The position numbers and the translations under genes are program-made. The notes below the pieces were generated by a model, which worked only from the letters and a program-made list of their open reading frames with translations, was not told where the DNA came from and searched no databases. Shown here in pieces: positions 36,920 to 45,332 of a DNA stretch of 64,000 nucleotides. This stretch comes from Sneathiellales bacterium (lineage in GTDB: Bacteria > Pseudomonadota > Alphaproteobacteria > JANQFL01): positions 1 through 64,000 of the forward strand of contig JANQFL010000007.1 in NCBI GenBank assembly GCA_028277845.1, read 5' to 3'. The first letter of the stretch is position 1. Every line of letters begins with the position of its first letter.

Positions 36920-38161
36920 TCAGTTCGGTTTACGCGGAAAGTTCACCGGATGGGAAGCCCACTTGGACGGCGCAACGACGTTGAACTTGCCGTTCTGGAT
37001 CTGCCGCAGCACCATCGGCTTTGCGATGTTGTTGCCGGCCGGCGAGAACTTGATGTTGCCGTAGAACGTGCTCATGTTCGTATCGGCCAGGGCCTGACGG
37101 ACCTTGGGGATATCGAACGAATTTGCGCGTTCCAGCGCATCCTTCCAAACCTGGACGGCGGCAGAAGCCTGAGCCGACTGATAGGGCACGTTCTTGTAGC
37201 CGTCGAAGGTTTTCTTGAACAGCGCGTCGTACTGCGCCGCCGTGCCGAACAATTCGTCCTTGTAGGTCAACGTCTCCGCCCATTGTGTCGGGCACAGGAA
37301 ATCGTTGGCAACGGCGCCGAACTTGCTGACAACCTTGGCCGCTTCGCAGTGGGTCATGGCGATCATCGGCACGTCGATCTTCATCTCACCGATCTGCCGG
37401 GCAGCCGTTGCCGCACCCTTGGAGTGACCGGACACAACGAGAATGTCGGGCTTCAACGCTTTCACCTTGGTCAGGGTGGCGGACATGTCGTTTAGGTCAC
37501 GGGGCAGTTTGTCGTCGATGACGATCTTCATGCCGTACTTCTTGGCATCGTCGACAACGCCCGCCCGCACGTCGAGCGAAAACGGATCGTTTTCGAACGC
37601 CATCGCCAGTTTGACGTCGCTGGGCTTGCGGCCGTTCTTTTCAGCCAGTTCCGCGGCCAGATCGATCGAGGAGGCAAGATACTGTTCCGACGTCGACAAC
37701 ACGGCGAACAGATACTTGTAGCCCTGGGTGAACAGAGAGCGCGAGGCGCCTTCCGCTTCCACCATGGGGATCTGGTACTTTTCGGTAACCGGCGCGATGG
37801 CCTTGGTCAGACCCGAGCTGTACGGGCCGAGCATGAATTTGACGCCGTCCTGCTTGATCAGGCGTTCGGCCAACTGGGCGCCACGCGCAGGCGTGGATTC
37901 GTCGTCATAGTAGACGACCTTGAACTTGTAGGATTTGCCGCCGACCTTTACGCCGCCGGACTCGTTGATCATCTTGACGGCCAGTTCGTAGCCGTTCTTG
38001 GCATGGATGCCGTTGGTCGAATACTTGCCGGTGAAGGAGATGGCGGAACCGAGAATGATGGTATCGCCTTCCACTTTGGCCATCGCCGGCGCCGCAAAAG
38101 CGAGGCCCGCGGCCAGGGTGCCCGTCAGCACCATAGACAGACTGTTAAACGCCTTGGACAT
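36920..38161 (-). CDS. Periplasmic substrate-binding protein, LivJ/peripla_BP_6 type
   Basis: A 413-residue binding protein with a clear signal peptide (cleavage near AMA-K at about residue 28). The type-I fold opening is IILGSAISFTGKYSTNG, with YYDDESTPARGAQLAERLI and GPYSSGLTKA in the first lobe. I chose the ATG at 38161, preceded by AGGGAGAA. It is first in the operon and likely the most abundant product. The closest family members bind amino acids, amides or short organic acids; the ligand is open. Confidence 0.88.
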   Translation of the reverse strand: MSKAFNSLSMVLTGTLAAGLAFAAPAMAKVEGDTIILGSAISFTGKYSTNGIHAKNGYELAVKMINESGGVKVGGKSYKFKVVYYDDESTPARGAQLAERLIKQDGVKFMLGPYSSGLTKAIAPVTEKYQIPMVEAEGASRSLFTQGYKYLFAVLSTSEQYLASSIDLAAELAEKNGRKPSDVKLAMAFENDPFSLDVRAGVVDDAKKYGMKIVIDDKLPRDLNDMSATLTKVKALKPDILVVSGHSKGAATAARQIGEMKIDVPMIAMTHCEAAKVVSKFGAVANDFLCPTQWAETLTYKDELFGTAAQYDALFKKTFDGYKNVPYQSAQASAAVQVWKDALERANSFDIPKVRQALADTNMSTFYGNIKFSPAGNNIAKPMVLRQIQNGKFNVVAPSKWASHPVNFPRKPN

Positions 38162-38306
38162 ATTCGTTTTCTCCCTGTTCAAGCGGGCTTCGGCCCGCCG
38201 TCTTTGTTTGCCCCCAAACATAATCCGAATCGAGGCATCTTTTATTGGCCTACAATCCTATCGTCTGAAACCGATCGATCAAGAGGAATGCGCACTAGAA
38301 AACACG

Positions 38307-38330
38307 GTATGTGCATACGCTAATGCATAC
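38307..38330. promoter_or_regulatory. ATAC/GTAT inverted repeats, candidate Lrp-type operator
   Basis: GTATG-TG-CATAC at 38307-38318 is followed by TAATGCATAC. AT-rich inverted repeats of this kind, between an Lrp/AsnC gene and a transporter operon, are where such regulators bind. No precise consensus can be applied. Confidence 0.3.
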
Positions 38331-38348
38331 ATATAGTAGGGTTATAGC

Positions 38349-38834
38349 TTACTCCTCCTCCATCAGTTCGATCGGAACACCCGGCAAGTACTTGGATGTT
38401 CGGATCGTCAGCGACGACCGGACGTGTTCCACATTCGGGGCCGCCGTCAGTTCCTCCGTGAGGAAATGGTGGTAGGTGTCCCAGTCCTTGGCGACGATCT
38501 TCAGAATGAAATCGGTTTCGCCGGCCATCATGTACACTTCGCGCACCAGTGGCCAGGCGGCGACGCGTTCCTCGAAGGCCACCAGATCCGCTTCGGCCTG
38601 GCTGTTCAACCCGACCATGGCGAATACGGTCACCCCGAATCCCAGCGCTTCGGCATCCACGTCGGCATGAAAGCCCTTGATGTAGCCCGATTCCTCCAGC
38701 GCCCGGACCCGGCGCAGGCACGGCGGCGCGGAAATGCCGGCGCGCTTTGCCAAATCGACATTGGTGATACGGCCATCGCTTTGCAGATCGCGAAGAATCC
38801 GGCGATCAATGGCGTCCAGTTTGACCCGCTGCAT
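38349..38834 (-). CDS. Lrp/AsnC-family transcriptional regulator
   Basis: A 161-residue regulator. The N-terminal helix-turn-helix is LDAIDRRILRDLQSDGRITNVDLAKRAGISAPPCLRRVRALEE (about residues 6-48). The C-terminal RAM domain (residues 70-150) has VYMMAGETDFILKIVAKDWDTYHHFL. I start it at the ATG at 38834; the frame continues upstream without domain content. It lies just upstream of the ABC importer operon and reads the same way, so regulation of that operon by an amino-acid effector is likely. Confidence 0.88.
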   Translation of the reverse strand: MQRVKLDAIDRRILRDLQSDGRITNVDLAKRAGISAPPCLRRVRALEESGYIKGFHADVDAEALGFGVTVFAMVGLNSQAEADLVAFEERVAAWPLVREVYMMAGETDFILKIVAKDWDTYHHFLTEELTAAPNVEHVRSSLTIRTSKYLPGVPIELMEEE

Positions 38835-39058
38835 GTTGTTTGCACTCCCAGACGCGATCCCATTGTCACCGGCGTGCATGAGCCGGTATTGATGTCTATT
38901 TCGGGATGCGTGTAACGAAATATTGTTGCGCAATAATATTACACGGATCGTCACCAAGGCCAAGGCCAGGATGGTGATTTCCCATCGAATTCTGTCCTTG
39001 CCGTCGCCCCGTCACATCGCGATGATGCCCCGCCCATGAACACAGACATCAAGCATCC

Positions 39059-40024
39059 GTGACGGCCTCCCAAAAAACGTGCTGGGTTTTGACCGACGGT
39101 CGGCCGGGCAATGAAAATCAGTGCCTGGGCCTGGCGGAAGCCGTCGGTCTGCCCATTACGGTCAAGCGGGTGCGGACGCGCGCGCCCTGGCGTTGGCTGC
39201 CGCCCCGTCTGTGCTTCGGTGCCCTCCGTTCCCTTGCGCACGGCAGCGATCCCGTCGATCCGCCGTGGCCCGATCTGCTCGTCGCCACGGGGCGGCAAAG
39301 CGTCGCGATTGCGGCGGCGGTTCGGCGTGCATCCGGTGGCAAAACCGTGGCGGTGCAAATCCAGTCGCCGCACATATCGCTGAACGCCTTCGACCTGGTG
39401 GTCACGCCACGGCACGATCAACTGAGCGGAGAGAACGTCATGGCCACCCGGGGATCCCTGCACCGGGTAACGCCGCAACTGTTGGAGCGAGCCGCCGAGG
39501 CCTACCGCGACACGCTCGCGCGACTCCCCAATCCGAAGGTGGCCGTCCTGATCGGCGGCACCAACAAGTGTTATGAATTCTCACCGGCGATCGCCTCGTC
39601 GCTGTCGGCGCAACTCAAGGCGCTGGCGCACAATGCCGGCGCCGGCCTGATGATCACGGCATCGCGGCGGACGGGGGCTGAGAACGAGAAGACCCTGCGC
39701 CGTGAACTCACCGGACCCGGCATCGCGTTCTGGGACGGATCGGGCGACAACCCGTATTTCGGCTATCTCGCCTCGGCCGATGCCATCATCGTCACCTGCG
39801 ACTCGGTCAACATGGTGTCGGAAGCCTGCGCGACCGGGAAACCCGTGCATGTGGTCATGCTCGAAGGCGGCAACGCCAAGTTCAGCCGGTTTCACCAGGG
39901 CCTGGCCGAAGACGGTATCACCCGCCCCTTCAACGGCCGCCTCGAGCACTGGGACTATTCCCCGTTCAACGACACGCTCGAGGTCGCCGAACGGGTCAAG
40001 CGGCTGCTGGCGGCGAAAACCTGA
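39059..40024 (+). CDS. Mitochondrial-fission ELM1 family protein (COG3660)
   Basis: A 321-residue protein of the ELM1/DUF1022 family. It begins with CWVLTDGRPGNENQCLGLAEAVG, and later has VAVLIGGTNK and the C-terminal VTCDSVNMVSEACATGKPVHVV, which resembles the UDP-sugar site of GT-B glycosyltransferases. Bacterial members are often near lipid A or glycan genes, but no activity is established. The start is a GTG at 39059; no ATG is in frame upstream. The opposite strand is open over most of its length because of codon bias. Confidence 0.8.
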   Translation: MTASQKTCWVLTDGRPGNENQCLGLAEAVGLPITVKRVRTRAPWRWLPPRLCFGALRSLAHGSDPVDPPWPDLLVATGRQSVAIAAAVRRASGGKTVAVQIQSPHISLNAFDLVVTPRHDQLSGENVMATRGSLHRVTPQLLERAAEAYRDTLARLPNPKVAVLIGGTNKCYEFSPAIASSLSAQLKALAHNAGAGLMITASRRTGAENEKTLRRELTGPGIAFWDGSGDNPYFGYLASADAIIVTCDSVNMVSEACATGKPVHVVMLEGGNAKFSRFHQGLAEDGITRPFNGRLEHWDYSPFNDTLEVAERVKRLLAAKT

Positions 40025-40036
40025 CCTCTGTTGCCG

Positions 40037-40790
40037 GGAAGCGCGGGTTTTCTGCTGGCTGGGAACGCCCAACATCTGATTTCGGCAAACGCCGGTCTTC
40101 CGCCCGCCGGTTGTGCCCACGTTCCATTGTCGGCAGAGGCAGGGCTTCTGCCGGCGGCAAACACGGGACTTCCACCGGCCGGTTGCCCAGGTTCCGTTGC
40201 TGGCAGACGCAGAACTTCCGACGGCGGCAAATACCGGATTTCCGCCCGCCGGCTGTGCCCAATCTGTTGTTGGCAGGCTTCGGGCGTCCGCCGGCTGGGA
40301 ATTGCCCGACGTCCGCCGTGGCCGGTGCCTGACGTCCGCCAGTGGCAGGCGCCGGACGTCTGCCGGCTGGGAATGCCCGACGTCCGCCGTGGTCAGTGCC
40401 TGACGTCCGCCAGCGGGGCACGCCGAACTTTTGCCAGTTGGGAACTGCCCGACGTCTGCCGTGGCCAGTACCCGACGTCCGCCAGCGGCAGGCGCCGGAC
40501 GTCTGCCGGCTGGGAGTGCCCGACGTCTGCCAATGGCGCACGCCGGACTTTTGCCGGCCGGGAATGCCCGACGTCTGCCAGTGGCCAGTGCCCGATGTCC
40601 GCCGTCAGCAGGCGCCGGACGTCTGCCAGCTGGGAATATCCGACGTCTGCCGTGGCCAGTGCCTGACATCCGCCAGCGGCGCACGCCGGACTTCTGCCGG
40701 CTGGGAATATCCGACGTCTGCCGCCGGCCAATGCCCGACGTCTGCCAGCGGCAGACGCCGGACTTCTGCAGAAGAGAACCGCCGGGTGTC
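40037..40790. repeat. Tandem array of about 31 degenerate 24-bp units with a 72-bp higher-order period
   Basis: Each unit begins with a form of GACGTCTGCC and ends in one of three 13-14 bp tails. Tail A is GGCTGGGAATGCCC, tail B GTGGCCAGTGCC(T/C) and tail C AGCGGCAGGCGCCG. In the right half the tails cycle A-B-C about six times with one unit missing. The left half (40037-40290) is more diverged. Unit length varies from 22 to 26 bp. The C units can fold as GTCTGCC-AGC-GGCAGAC hairpins. There are no unique spacers, so it is not a CRISPR. Frames stay open on both strands because 24 is a multiple of three, but none has a convincing start. Confidence 0.85.
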
Positions 40791-40860
40791 CCGGTTTCCC
40801 GCACCCGAGACGAATTTAAGTGCGACAAAACCGCGCAGCCCGATCATCCGTCTTGAAAAA

Positions 40861-40881
40861 TAATTAGAACGTTTCTAATTA
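40861..40881. promoter_or_regulatory. Fur-superfamily operator (Irr/PerR-like) upstream of the peroxiredoxin gene
   Basis: A perfect 9-bp inverted repeat, TAATTAGAA-CGT-TTCTAATTA, lies 67 bp before the start codon. Its inner part TTAGAA-N3-TTCTAA matches the alphaproteobacterial iron-control element bound by Irr, and it also resembles PerR-type boxes. Iron, haem or peroxide control of the peroxiredoxin/thioredoxin reductase pair is inferred. Confidence 0.65.
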
Positions 40882-40948
40882 TCATTTGCGCATTGAATGC
40901 ACCGCGCATCCATACCCCTGATTTAGGTTTTATAACGGAGATTGAACG

Positions 40949-41554
40949 ATGCAGACGCTTGTCGGCAAACCGGCCCCCGACTTCACGGCCGAAGCGGTCC
41001 TTGGCAACAATGAGATCGTCGAGGACTTCAATTTCACCAACTACCGGAACGGCCGTTATGGGCTGGTGTTCTTCTATCCCCTGGATTTCACCTTCGTCTG
41101 CCCCTCGGAAATCCTCGCCCATGACCACCGCATGCCCGTATTCGAGGAAAAGGACGTGGCCGTTGTCTCGGTCAGCGTCGATTCCCAGTTTACCCACCTC
41201 GCCTGGAAAAACACGCCGGTCAACGAGGGCGGCCTGGGCCAGGTCCGGTTCCCCATGGTCGCCGACCTCAACCGGTCGATCGCCGAGTCCTACGGCGTTC
41301 TGACCGAGGACGGCAAGGTGGCCTATCGCGGCACGTTCCTGATCGACCGCGACGGCGTCGTCCGCCACCAGGTCGTCAACGACCTGCCGCTCGGCCGCAA
41401 CGTGGACGAGGCCTTGCGCATGGTCGAAGCGCTGCAATTTCACGAGGAAAACGGCGAGGTGTGCCCCGCCGGCTGGCGCCCGGGAGAGGCCGCCATGACC
41501 GCCAGCCCGGCCGGCGTCGCCGACTACCTTGCGAGCCACGCGGCGGACCTATAA
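40949..41554 (+). CDS. Typical 2-Cys peroxiredoxin (AhpC/Prx1 class)
   Basis: A 201-residue thiol peroxidase that reduces hydrogen and alkyl peroxides. The peroxidatic cysteine is Cys51 in FTFVCPSE and the resolving cysteine is Cys172 in VCPAGW, so disulphide-linked dimers are expected. Pro43-Leu-Asp-Phe-Thr and a downstream Arg complete the active site. The ATG at 40949 follows ACGGAG. The thioredoxin reductase gene 69 bp downstream is the natural electron source. Expression is probably set by the inverted repeat at 40861. Confidence 0.93.
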   Translation: MQTLVGKPAPDFTAEAVLGNNEIVEDFNFTNYRNGRYGLVFFYPLDFTFVCPSEILAHDHRMPVFEEKDVAVVSVSVDSQFTHLAWKNTPVNEGGLGQVRFPMVADLNRSIAESYGVLTEDGKVAYRGTFLIDRDGVVRHQVVNDLPLGRNVDEALRMVEALQFHEENGEVCPAGWRPGEAAMTASPAGVADYLASHAADL

Positions 41555-41623
41555 ATAGGTAAGGATATCTGATCAACTTGACAGTCGGACCGTTGCCCGC
41601 GGTTCGTTGCGAAGGAGTATGTC

Positions 41624-42592
41624 ATGACGGAGCGTCATCACAGTAAGGTTATGGTCCTTGGTTCCGGACCCGCGGGCTGCACGGCTGCCATTTATGCGGC
41701 GCGGGCCAATCTCTCGCCCATGATGGTGCACGGCATCCAACCGGGTGGCCAGCTCACCATCACCACCGACGTGGAAAACTACCCCGGCTTCGCCGAAGCC
41801 ATCCAGGGCCCCTGGCTGATGGAACAGATGGATGCCCAGGCCCGCAATGTCGGCACCGAGGTGTTTCACGACATCGTCACGGACGTCGACCTGTCGGTGC
41901 GGCCCTTCGTGTGCCGTGGCGATTCCGGCACGGTCTACACGGCCGATGCCCTGATCATCGCCACCGGTGCCCAGGCCAAATGGCTGGGGCTGGAAAGCGA
42001 ACAGACCTTCCAGGGATTCGGCGTCTCGGCGTGCGCCACCTGCGACGGCTTTTTCTACCGCGGCAAGGAAGTCGTCGTGATCGGCGGCGGCAATACGGCG
42101 GTCGAGGAAGCCATCTACCTGACCAATCACGCCACCAAGGTCACGCTGATCCACCGGCGGGATTCCTTAAGGGCGGAAAAAATCCTGCAGGACCGGTTGC
42201 TGGCCAATCCGAAAATCGACGTATTGTGGGATCACGTGGTCGACGAGATCGTCGGCGACCAGGACCCGCTCGGTGTCACCGGAGTCAAGATCCGCAACGT
42301 CAAGACGGGCGCGGAGTGCGAATTGGCGACCCACGGCGTGTTCGTCGCCATCGGCCACAGCCCGACCACCGAAGTGTTCAAGGGCCAGGTCGAGATGGAC
42401 GACGAGGGCTATATCCTGACCGCACCGGATTCCACCGCCACCAACATTGCCGGCGTCTTTGCCGCCGGCGACGTGCAGGACAAAATCTACCGCCAGGCGG
42501 TCACGGCGGCGGGCACGGGTTGCATGGCGGCGCTGGAAGCGGAAAAATACCTGGCCGAACTGGAAGCCGGACAGGCGGCCGCAGCGGAATAG
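41624..42592 (+). CDS. trxB: Thioredoxin reductase (NADPH)
   Basis: A 322-residue flavoprotein with FAD motif GSGPAG near residue 13, the redox-active CATCDG, the NADPH motif GGGNTAVEEA and the second FAD motif GVFAAGDVQD. It passes electrons from NADPH to thioredoxin or directly to a peroxiredoxin. GAAGGAG lies at good distance before the ATG. Together with the upstream peroxiredoxin it forms a complete peroxide-reducing pair, lacking only thioredoxin itself. Confidence 0.95.
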   Translation: MTERHHSKVMVLGSGPAGCTAAIYAARANLSPMMVHGIQPGGQLTITTDVENYPGFAEAIQGPWLMEQMDAQARNVGTEVFHDIVTDVDLSVRPFVCRGDSGTVYTADALIIATGAQAKWLGLESEQTFQGFGVSACATCDGFFYRGKEVVVIGGGNTAVEEAIYLTNHATKVTLIHRRDSLRAEKILQDRLLANPKIDVLWDHVVDEIVGDQDPLGVTGVKIRNVKTGAECELATHGVFVAIGHSPTTEVFKGQVEMDDEGYILTAPDSTATNIAGVFAAGDVQDKIYRQAVTAAGTGCMAALEAEKYLAELEAGQAAAAE

Positions 42593-42665
42593 CCGCGGGT
42601 CATCCGGCCGGCGCCGTATCAACCGGACACAGAAACGATCCGGGCTTCGATCATGAGAGGGCCAT

Positions 42666-43559
42666 ATGGGGTTGATGGACTGGGATAAGCTGCGCGTTTT
42701 TCATGCCGTCGCGGAGGCGGGCAGCTTTACTCATGCCGGAGACACCCTGAACCTCAGCCAGTCCGCCGTATCCCGCCAGATCAGCGCCTTGGAGCAGAGC
42801 CTCAAGGTGCCGCTGTTTCACCGCCACGCCCGGGGCCTCATCCTGACCGAACAGGGCGAGATGCTGTACCGCACGGCGCACGATATCTTCGGCAAGCTCG
42901 CCGTTGCCGAAGCCGTTCTGCGCGATACCAAGGACCGCCCGAAAGGCGAATTGAAGATCACGACCACGGTCGGGTTCGGTTCCACCTGGCTGACGCCGCG
43001 GATCCGCGAACTGCTGGAAATCTATCCCGAACTGACGGTCAATCTGATCCTGTCCGACCGGCAGCTCGACCTGAGCATGCGGGAAGCTGACGTGGCCGTC
43101 CGGTTCGGCGCCCCGACGCAGCCGGATCTGATTCAGCGCAAGCTGCTGGCCGTGCACCATCACCTGTTCGCCTCGCCGGAGTATCTGAAGAAACACGGCA
43201 CACCGGTGGACCCCGCCGACCTGAAGGACCACCGGCTGATCGTTTATGGCGAGGCACCACCGCTGCCGATCGCCAACATCAATTGGCTGATGGACCTGAC
43301 CGGCGGCGAAGTGGTTCGTCCGGTGCTGCGGGTCAACAATGTCTACGGCCTGTTGCTGGCGGCCGAATCGGGACTGGGCATTGCCGCTTTGCCCGACTAC
43401 ATCGTGCAGGGCCACAGCAAACTGGTGCAAATCCTGCCAGAAATCGAAACGCCGGAATTCGACGCCTATTTCGTCTATCCGGAGGAATTGCGCCACTCGA
43501 AGCGGATTTCCGTTTTCCGGGATTTCCTGGTGCGCAAGGTCGCGGAGTGGCGGTTCTAG
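42666..43559 (+). CDS. LysR-family transcriptional regulator
   Basis: A 297-residue regulator. The N-terminal helix-turn-helix is LRVFHAVAEAGSFTHAGDTLNLSQSAVSRQISALEQ (about residues 8-43). The C-terminal effector domain has KGELKITTTVGFGSTWLTPRI and AVRFGAPTQPDLIQRKL. It reads in the same direction 73 bp after trxB. No divergent target gene is adjacent, so its targets are not obvious. Confidence 0.88.
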   Translation: MGLMDWDKLRVFHAVAEAGSFTHAGDTLNLSQSAVSRQISALEQSLKVPLFHRHARGLILTEQGEMLYRTAHDIFGKLAVAEAVLRDTKDRPKGELKITTTVGFGSTWLTPRIRELLEIYPELTVNLILSDRQLDLSMREADVAVRFGAPTQPDLIQRKLLAVHHHLFASPEYLKKHGTPVDPADLKDHRLIVYGEAPPLPIANINWLMDLTGGEVVRPVLRVNNVYGLLLAAESGLGIAALPDYIVQGHSKLVQILPEIETPEFDAYFVYPEELRHSKRISVFRDFLVRKVAEWRF

Positions 43560-43699
43560 ATATCTGCCCGGCGATTCACGACGGAATCGGCCTGAAAAAA
43601 CCTTTTATTGCAACTATTTGAACAGCCATGCAGTTCATGCATAGCCGCGTTGAACAGTTGTCGGTGGCAGCGGCCCGGTTCACGTACTAAATACAGTTA

Positions 43700-43861
43700 C
43701 GAGAGATGTTGCAGCGCAGCATCCCTCCTGAGTTTTGGGCGCACGCCCGAAACCGGATGATCCGCCTCCCTCCCTTTTCGCGGATCGTCCCTTTTACGTC
43801 TCCCAGACGTGAAGCCTCCCTGTTTGACTAGCCCCGGTTTTATAACCGGGGCTTTCTTTTT
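43700..43861 (+). ncRNA. Candidate small RNA with CU-rich (anti-Shine-Dalgarno-like) single strands
   Basis: Five hairpins follow one another. Their stems are GATGTTGC/GCAGCATC (43705-43723), TTTTGGGC/GCCCGAAA (43733-43752), an 11-bp stem GGATGATCCGC/GCGGATCGTCC (43755-43790), ACGTCT/AGACGT (43796-43810) and the terminator. The unpaired parts carry CCTCCT (43724-43729), CTCCCTCCC (in the 14-nt loop 43766-43779) and CCTCCC (43815-43820). No coding frame explains the region. The design resembles alphaproteobacterial sRNAs with CCUCCUCCC loops, such as the CcsR group of Rhodobacter. The promoter and 5' end are not fixed. Confidence 0.6.
43830..43861 (+). terminator. Rho-independent terminator of the candidate small RNA
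   Basis: A perfect 10-bp stem (AGCCCCGGTT and AACCGGGGCT) with loop TTAT is followed by TTCTTTTT. It lies about 270 bp after the LysR gene. A further 10-bp inverted repeat, CAGACGTGAA/TTCACGTCTG, encloses it (43804-43813 and 43860-43869). Confidence 0.9.
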
Positions 43862-43952
43862 CACGTCTGAGCCCCGTTACCGGCCTTGAGCCTGCACGCC
43901 GGGCTGACTAGTTTGAACGACAAGGCGTTTCCCCAGCACCGGATGCTTGCTC

Positions 43953-45332
43953 ATGGCCCCTCCCATTGTGATTCTTCGCCGCTTTCTGATGTTCGCGCTG
44001 CCGACCCTGGCCGGCCTGGGCGTATTGGCGGGACTTGTGGCGACAAGTGCGGAACCGACCCGGCGACCGGCAAAGGAAAGAGCCGTACCGGTCCGCATCA
44101 TCGCCGCACCGGAAATCGCCCTGGTTCCCAGGGCCATCGGATACGGCAATGTGGTACCCAGCGAATCCTGGACGGCGATCGCCCGGGTCAGTGGCGAAGT
44201 CATCGAAAAGAACCCGAACCTGCAAAAAGGAATTATCGTTCCCGCCGGCACGACTCTGTTGAAGATCAACCCCATCGACTACGAATTGTCCGCCGTGCGG
44301 GCCGAGGCCGCCTTGCACAGTGCGGAAGCCGATCTGATCAAGCTGGACCAGAACGAAGCCAACGCGCGGGCATTGCTTTCCATCGAGGAGCGGTCGCTGA
44401 AGCTGGTCGGCGAGGACTACAAGCGCAAGCAGGCATTGCGGAAAAAAGGAACCATATCGCAGAGCGCACTGGACGAAGCCGAACGCGGCCTCAATCAGCA
44501 ACGCAGCAAAGTCCGCGATCTGCGCAACCAGATTGCCCTGCTGCCGTCGCAGCGCCGGGTCGCGGCGGCCCTGCGGGATCAGCGCAGCGCGGAACTGGAA
44601 CAGTCGCAACTGGATCTCGACCGGACCATCATCAAGACCCCGTTCGACGGACGGATCGCCAGCGAAAACGTCGCCGAAGGACAATACCTGGCCGCGGGGC
44701 AGTCGGTCGTGGAACTCGACGGCATCGCCGCCGCCGAGGTTTCAACCCAATTGACGGTCGATCAGGCCTTGCCCCTGTTCGATCCCGACAGAATGCCACA
44801 AGTCGGTACATTCGATACGAACACCGTGCGCGAAATGTTCAAGGCCATCAATCTCAACGCCAAGGTCCGATTCACCAGCGGCCGGACGACTTTTGAGTGG
44901 CCGGCCAAGCTGTCCCGCGTCGAAAACGCCCTGGACCCGACGTCGCGCACCGTCGGCTTCGTGTTCAAGGTCGACAGACCCTACCAGGACATCAAACTGG
45001 GTGTTCAACCACCCCTGACCCGCAACATGTTCGTCGAAGTCGAAGTGGCCGGCAATCCGCGGCCCAATACGCTTGTGGTACCGCGGACGGCCGTACGGGG
45101 CGGTAAGATCATGGTTGCGGACGACGACGACAGGCTCCGGATGCGCGACGTCACCCTCGCCTACCGCCAGGGCCCGTTCGTCACCATCAGTAACGGCATT
45201 GCGGCAGGCGACCGGGTCGTCGTCAGCGACCCGGTTCCGGCCATCGAAGGAATGCTGCTGGATATCACCGAAGATGCCAAAGGCCTCGCCAATCTGGTCG
45301 CAACGGCGACGGGCGAAGGCGCGGTGCAATGA
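43953..45332 (+). CDS. RND efflux periplasmic adaptor (HlyD/MFP family)
   Basis: A 459-residue adaptor with an N-terminal membrane anchor (IVILRRFLMFALPTLAGLGVLAGLVATS). A lipoyl/barrel-sandwich region follows (ARVSGEVIEKNPNLQKGIIVPAGTTLLKI), then a coiled-coil hairpin (residues about 110-215) and a beta-barrel with DLDRTIIKTPFDGRI. It bridges the RND pump to an outer-membrane channel; no TolC-like gene is present here. I chose the ATG at 43953 over a TTG at 43947. The stop overlaps the pump start (ATGA). Confidence 0.88.
   Translation: MAPPIVILRRFLMFALPTLAGLGVLAGLVATSAEPTRRPAKERAVPVRIIAAPEIALVPRAIGYGNVVPSESWTAIARVSGEVIEKNPNLQKGIIVPAGTTLLKINPIDYELSAVRAEAALHSAEADLIKLDQNEANARALLSIEERSLKLVGEDYKRKQALRKKGTISQSALDEAERGLNQQRSKVRDLRNQIALLPSQRRVAAALRDQRSAELEQSQLDLDRTIIKTPFDGRIASENVAEGQYLAAGQSVVELDGIAAAEVSTQLTVDQALPLFDPDRMPQVGTFDTNTVREMFKAINLNAKVRFTSGRTTFEWPAKLSRVENALDPTSRTVGFVFKVDRPYQDIKLGVQPPLTRNMFVEVEVAGNPRPNTLVVPRTAVRGGKIMVADDDDRLRMRDVTLAYRQGPFVTISNGIAAGDRVVVSDPVPAIEGMLLDITEDAKGLANLVATATGEGAVQ

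Noticed and set aside
40037-40790. CRISPR array
   Set aside because: The conserved part is only 10 bp, the variable parts are just three recurring types, and no cas genes are near.
39581-40828. A 415-codon minus-strand frame through the 24-bp array and the ELM1 gene
   Set aside because: The repeat unit is a multiple of three and poor in TA, so frames stay open by chance on both strands. The second part is antisense to a clear gene. No start or motif supports it.
40031-40863. Plus-strand frames of octapeptide repeats over the array
   Set aside because: Two or three frames are open at once and unit lengths of 22, 23 and 26 bp would break any one frame repeatedly. No ribosome-binding site was seen. 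A repeat protein is not excluded but not supported.
43885-44896. Alternative 336-codon frame overlapping the RND adaptor start
   Set aside because: Arg-rich frame-shifted reading of the adaptor gene with no domain pattern.
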